A stretch of 19,692 nucleotides of DNA from Candidatus Sulfopaludibacter sp. SbA3 (GTDB lineage Bacteria; Acidobacteriota; Terriglobia; Bryobacterales; Bryobacteraceae). Below, in pieces: positions 16,546-19,692 of this stretch (its first letter is position 1; every line of letters begins with the position of its first letter). The translations under genes were made by a program, and so were the position numbers. The DNA lies in contig CAMDKT010000026.1 in assembly GCA_945900935.1 (NCBI GenBank), forward strand, positions 1 through 19,692. The letters are read 5' to 3'. Under the pieces are notes generated by a model, which saw nothing but the letters and a program-made list of their open reading frames with translations, was not told where the DNA came from and made no database searches.

Positions 16546-17334
16546 GTGCATTCTCCCCAAGCAGGAATTGAGTTTCAGCGCCTCGTCGAATTGATGGCGA
16601 AACTCCGTGCGCCCGATGGGTGCCCCTGGGATCGGGAACAGACTTTCGATTCCATCAAACGCCATACGCTGGAAGAGACCTATGAGGTGATGGAGGCGAT
16701 CGAAGACCGTGATTGGCCGGCGCTTTGCGAAGAGTTGGGCGACCTGCTGCTGCAACCGGTTTTCTATTCGCAGATGGCTTTGGAGGAAGGGCTGTTTGCG
16801 GTGGAGGATTCGCTTCGGTCGATCAACGAGAAGTTGATCCGGCGGCACCCGCATATTTTTGGCGATGTGGTGGCCGAGACGGCCGACGCGGTGTTGACGA
16901 ACTGGGACGCGATCAAGAAGCAGGAGAAGGCGGAGAAAGGCGCGACGCCGGCGGGGTTGCTGGATGGCATTGCGAAGACATTGCCGGCATTGCTGGAAGC
17001 CAAAGAGATTTCCAGCCGCGCGGGAAAGGCCGGGTTCGATTGGGAGAACGCGGACCAAGTGGTGGAGAAGTTGCACGAGGAGTTAGGCGAGTTAGAACGG
17101 GCGGAAAACGCCGATGAGCGGGAAGGCGAGATAGGCGACCTTTTCTTCGTGCTGGTGAACTTGGCGCGCTTTTACAAAGTCGACCCGGAACAGGCGTTGC
17201 GCCGGACGAATGTGAAGTTCAAGAAACGATTTGCTTACATGGAAGCGCGACTGGCGGCGGAGGGGCGGGCGGTGACCGGGACGCCGGTGGCGGAGTTGGA
17301 AAACTACTGGCAGGAAGCTAAGAAGAACACATGA
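16546..17334 (+). CDS. mazG: MazG nucleoside triphosphate pyrophosphohydrolase
   Basis: 262 residues from GTG 16546, matching the 263 of E. coli MazG. The family's opening block (LMAKLRAPDGCPWDREQTF) starts at residue ~17, so the upstream in-frame ATG at 16408 would add 46 unrelated residues and is rejected. The protein has the two-domain repeat: N-terminal metal-binding helices with Glu43, Glu44, Glu47 and the Glu63-x-x-Asp66 pair (EETYEVMEAI, EELGDLLLQ), and a C-terminal copy with Glu178, Glu179, Glu182 and Glu195-x-x-Asp198 (HEELGELERA, EIGDLFFVLVNLAR). It hydrolyses NTPs to NMP and pyrophosphate, cleaning up aberrant nucleotides or lowering ppGpp-related signals. It is first in a run of overlapping genes; the ATGA overlap joins it to the next. 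Confidence 0.93.
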   Translation: MHSPQAGIEFQRLVELMAKLRAPDGCPWDREQTFDSIKRHTLEETYEVMEAIEDRDWPALCEELGDLLLQPVFYSQMALEEGLFAVEDSLRSINEKLIRRHPHIFGDVVAETADAVLTNWDAIKKQEKAEKGATPAGLLDGIAKTLPALLEAKEISSRAGKAGFDWENADQVVEKLHEELGELERAENADEREGEIGDLFFVLVNLARFYKVDPEQALRRTNVKFKKRFAYMEARLAAEGRAVTGTPVAELENYWQEAKKNT

Positions 17335-18038
17335 TCTCGGTACGGACAATTACGGAAATCGGCGATCTTTGCGAGGCCGTGCGGCTACAGAAGACGATCT
17401 GGGGCTTTGAAGATTTGGAACTGTTGCCGGTGCGAATGTTTGTGGTGGCGCATCGAGTGGGCGGGCAGACGATGGCGGCATTCGATGACGGCAAGATGGT
17501 TGGTTTTCTGATCGCGGTGCCGGGGATCAAGACCGACGGGACGCACTACCTGCACAGCAATATGATGGGCGTTCTGGCGGAGTACCGGAACCTGGGCGTT
17601 GGGCGCCAATTGAAACTGGCGCAGCGGGAAGAGGCGCTGGAGCGCGGGATTGAGATGATCGAGTGGACGTTCGATCCGCTGGAGTTGAAGAACGCGTTTT
17701 TCAATGTGCAGCGGCTGGGCGCGGTGGTGGAGCGGTATGTGTTGAATCAATACGGGATCACGTCGAGCCTTCTGCATGGCGGATTGCCGACGGACCGATG
17801 CGTTGCGTCGTGGTATTTGCGGAGCGAGCGCGTGGAGCGAGTGGTGGCCGGAGACCCGGCGTCGGCCGTGGAGATTGTGGAGCGGATCGAAGTCCCCAAT
17901 GCGATCGGCGGGGGGCGGCGGGAGCGGCAGGCTTCGATATCGGAACGCTTCCTGGAATATCTGCGGCGGGATCTGTATGTGGCCCAAGTGGAGCGCGGCG
18001 AGACGAACGGCGTGTATTTGTTTGCGAAGAGGACGTAA
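17331..18038 (+). CDS. GNAT-family acyltransferase (COG3375-like)
   Basis: 235 residues. The GNAT acyl-CoA-binding motif is LHSNMMGVLAEYRNLGVGRQLK, with Arg86-Asn-Leu-Gly-Val-Gly91 for the pyrophosphate loop. The neighbouring blocks QKTIWGF, LLPVRMFVVAHRVGGQ, FLIAVPG, IEWTFDPLELKNAFFNVQRLGAV and Tyr-rich VERYVLNQYG are those of the COG3375 group. This group commonly sits next to N-acylamino-acid racemases, where it is thought to N-succinylate (or otherwise N-acylate) D-amino acids from acyl-CoA. The start overlaps the mazG stop by 4 bases and the stop overlaps the racemase start by one (TAATG), implying one mRNA and coupled translation. The acyl donor and the amino-acid range are inferred from context only. 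Confidence 0.85.
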   Translation: MISVRTITEIGDLCEAVRLQKTIWGFEDLELLPVRMFVVAHRVGGQTMAAFDDGKMVGFLIAVPGIKTDGTHYLHSNMMGVLAEYRNLGVGRQLKLAQREEALERGIEMIEWTFDPLELKNAFFNVQRLGAVVERYVLNQYGITSSLLHGGLPTDRCVASWYLRSERVERVVAGDPASAVEIVERIEVPNAIGGGRRERQASISERFLEYLRRDLYVAQVERGETNGVYLFAKRT

Positions 18039-19153
18039 TGTCATTCAAGATTGACGAGATTCGATTGCGCCAGGTGGCGATGCCGCTGGTGAAGTTTTTT
18101 GAGACCAGCTTTGGACGAACGTATGAACGGCATATGGTGCTGGTGGAAGTTCTGTCGGACGGGGTGACGGGATGGGGCGAGGTGACGGCGGGGGAGAATC
18201 CCTTTTACAACGAAGAGTGGACGGAATCGGCGTGGCAGATCGTGAAGCACTATGTGGCGCCGGCATTGTTAGGAAAAAAGCTGGAACGGGCAGAAGATGT
18301 GGCCGCGTTATCGAAACACATTCGCGGGCACCGCATGGCGCGGGGCGGCGTGGAAGTTGCCGTGTGGGATTTGGAAGCTAAGCAGCAGGGGATTCCGCTG
18401 TGGAAGCGAATTGGCGGCGGCGCGCGGACGGAAATTCCCAGCGGCGTGTCGTTGGGGATTCAGGACACGGTTGATGAGTTATTGAAAGTGATCGAGAAGG
18501 AACTGGCGGACGGATATCAGCGGATCAAGATGAAGATCAAGCCGGGCCGCGACGTGGAAGACATTCGCGAAGTTCGGCGCGTGTTTCCGCGGATTAAGCT
18601 GATGGCCGACGCGAACTCGGCCTACACACTGGCCGATGTGGACCGGCTACGGGCGCTGGATGAGTTCTATCTGATGATGATCGAGCAGCCGCTGGCGCAC
18701 GATGACATCATTGACCACGCGGTGCTGCAAGCGCAGTTGCAGACGCCGATCTGCCTGGATGAATGCATTCGCTCGGCGCACCATGCCGAACAGGCTATCC
18801 GGTTGAACGCGGGGCAGATCATTAACATTAAACTGGGGCGCGTGGGCGGTTTCACTGAAGCCATTCGAGTGCATGATGTGTGTCAGGCGGCGAACATTCC
18901 GGTGTGGTGCGGCGGGATGCTGGAGAGCGGAATTGGCCGGGCTCACAACGTGGCGCTGGCGACGCTGCCGAACTTCACGCTGCCCGGCGACGTTTCCGGT
19001 TCGAAGCGGTATTGGAAGCGAGAGTTGTTGACGGAAGAAATTGTGGCCACGCCGCGCGGGACGATTTGCGCGAATGACCGGCCGGGATTTGGTTATGACA
19101 TCGACATGCCGTTTCTGGATTCGATCACCGTGCGGCAGGAGACGATTCGTTGA
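18038..19153 (+). CDS. N-acylamino-acid racemase / o-succinylbenzoate synthase, enolase superfamily
   Basis: 371 residues from ATG 18038, with AGAGGA 6 bases upstream. An open frame continues further 5' inside the acyltransferase gene but is only the other reading frame of that gene. The enolase-superfamily catalytic set is intact: Lys164 and Lys166 (IKMKIKPG), metal ligands Asp191, Glu216 and Asp241 (MADANSAY, IEQPL, CLDECI), and the second base Lys265 (IKLGRVGG). The specificity loop PVWCGGMLESGIGRAHN and the SGSKRYW block are characteristic of the NSAR/OSBS family. It would epimerise N-succinyl amino acids, and may also make o-succinylbenzoate in menaquinone synthesis. With an acyltransferase directly upstream and no other men genes in view, the amino-acid role is favoured. 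The deacylase of the D-to-L route is not in the window. Confidence 0.9.
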   Translation: MSFKIDEIRLRQVAMPLVKFFETSFGRTYERHMVLVEVLSDGVTGWGEVTAGENPFYNEEWTESAWQIVKHYVAPALLGKKLERAEDVAALSKHIRGHRMARGGVEVAVWDLEAKQQGIPLWKRIGGGARTEIPSGVSLGIQDTVDELLKVIEKELADGYQRIKMKIKPGRDVEDIREVRRVFPRIKLMADANSAYTLADVDRLRALDEFYLMMIEQPLAHDDIIDHAVLQAQLQTPICLDECIRSAHHAEQAIRLNAGQIINIKLGRVGGFTEAIRVHDVCQAANIPVWCGGMLESGIGRAHNVALATLPNFTLPGDVSGSKRYWKRELLTEEIVATPRGTICANDRPGFGYDIDMPFLDSITVRQETIR

Positions 19154-19662
19154 GCGACGGCAGTAGTAAAGGCCGCGGCCAACTGTTTCTGTATCTGACC
19201 GTGGTGGTGGTGTATCTGTTCTGGGGCGGGAACTTCGTTTTCTCGAAGGTGGCGTTGAAAGAGATGCCGGGCACGCTGGTGGCGGGGATGCGGACGGTGA
19301 TCGCGGCGGCGCTGCTGCTGGCGGTTTACAAAGGCCGGAAGAGCGATGGGCGACCACCGTTACGGCTCGACGAGTATCCGCGATTGTGCATGATCGGCGT
19401 CTGCGGAATCGCGATTAATCAGATCTGTTTTTTGGTTGGCTTGTCGTTGACGAGCGCGAGCCACGCGGCGCTGGTGATCAGCTTGACGCCGTTCATGGTG
19501 TTGGCGTTGGCTTGGTTTCGCGGGCAGGAAGCCTTCACAAGCAAACGCGCCATCGGGCTGGCCGTGGCGGTGTGCGGGATGCTGCTGTTGCAGAGGCCAT
19601 CTGGCAGCGCGCAGACGGCGTCGTTGGCCGGAGATCTGTTAATACTAGCGGGAGTTTCCTAG
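19150..19662 (+). CDS. EamA/DMT-family transporter, truncated by an early stop
   Basis: 170 residues ending at TAG 19660-19662. The start is TTG at 19150, overlapping the racemase stop by 4 bases, with AGGAG 8 bases upstream, a strong site that fixes it. One EamA unit is complete: TM helices at about 12-32 (VVVYLFWGGNFVFSK), 42-61, 76-99, 103-124 and 133-148. A second unit begins at ~160 (GDLLILAGVS) and is cut at once. Family members have two units and ~290-310 residues. After the stop the same frame stays open to the window edge, and a Trp or aromatic residue is common at this position (SWA), so a TGG to TAG change is a simple explanation. Expected role: inner-membrane export of amino acids or other metabolites. 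It could be a pseudogene. Confidence 0.75.
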   Translation: MSDGSSKGRGQLFLYLTVVVVYLFWGGNFVFSKVALKEMPGTLVAGMRTVIAAALLLAVYKGRKSDGRPPLRLDEYPRLCMIGVCGIAINQICFLVGLSLTSASHAALVISLTPFMVLALAWFRGQEAFTSKRAIGLAVAVCGMLLLQRPSGSAQTASLAGDLLILAGVS

Positions 19663-19692
19663 GCCAGCGCTTCCAATTCCGTGCAAAGTACT

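Noticed and set aside
17663..18037. N-terminal extension of the racemase into the acyltransferase gene
   Set aside because: It is another frame of the acyltransferase; ATG 18038 has a ribosome site and starts at the normal family position.

Overview
The window is a high-GC (about 60% by eye), gene-dense bacterial chromosome segment. Three very large TonB-dependent receptor proteins of the Oar type (carboxypeptidase-regulatory-like domain, plug, barrel, C-terminal Phe) lie close together. There is also a small membrane protein with the N-terminal domain seen in TolB/TPR proteins of Acidobacteria. This combination suggests an acidobacterium, probably of the Solibacter/Bryobacter group. The taxonomic call is inference from gene content; there is no rRNA or marker gene here.

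Layout. 1-188 is the tail region of a minus-strand hydrolase with two inverted repeats. 189-2051 (minus) is a secreted alpha-amino-acid ester hydrolase-like CocE/NonD enzyme. It is divergent from the first TonB receptor (2123-5827, plus). Next come a membrane-anchored TolB/FlgO-like protein (5834-6652, minus), a doubtful small plus-strand ORF with a hairpin after it (6623-6937), and a divergent pair of receptors (6944-10249 minus; 10291-13722 plus) separated by only 41 bp. A VapBC toxin-antitoxin pair follows (13742-14406), with its start embedded in a self-complementary GATCAT repeat. A shortened SecA-like ATPase (14409-16346, minus) is preceded by a 35-codon ORF that looks like a signal peptide, and by an imperfect palindrome containing TGTGGAAA/TTTCCACA arms. 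Divergent from that is a tightly overlapping operon: mazG, a GNAT acyltransferase, an enolase-superfamily N-acylamino-acid racemase, and an EamA-type exporter that stops early.

How the genes may work together. The receptors and the secreted ester hydrolase fit uptake and processing of large or peptide-like substrates at the cell envelope. The GNAT-racemase pair matches the known route that N-acylates D-amino acids, epimerises them and yields L-amino acids; the deacylase that would finish it is not in the window. The most interesting non-coding structure is between mazG and the secA-like gene. A short secreted leader ORF ends 2 nt before an RNA segment that can pair with either of two downstream copies of its complement, one of which touches the secA-like start codon. 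This resembles the logic of SecM-secA control without being homologous to it. The same sequences also match DnaA-box consensus, and the core resembles REP-type palindromes, so competing readings are given.
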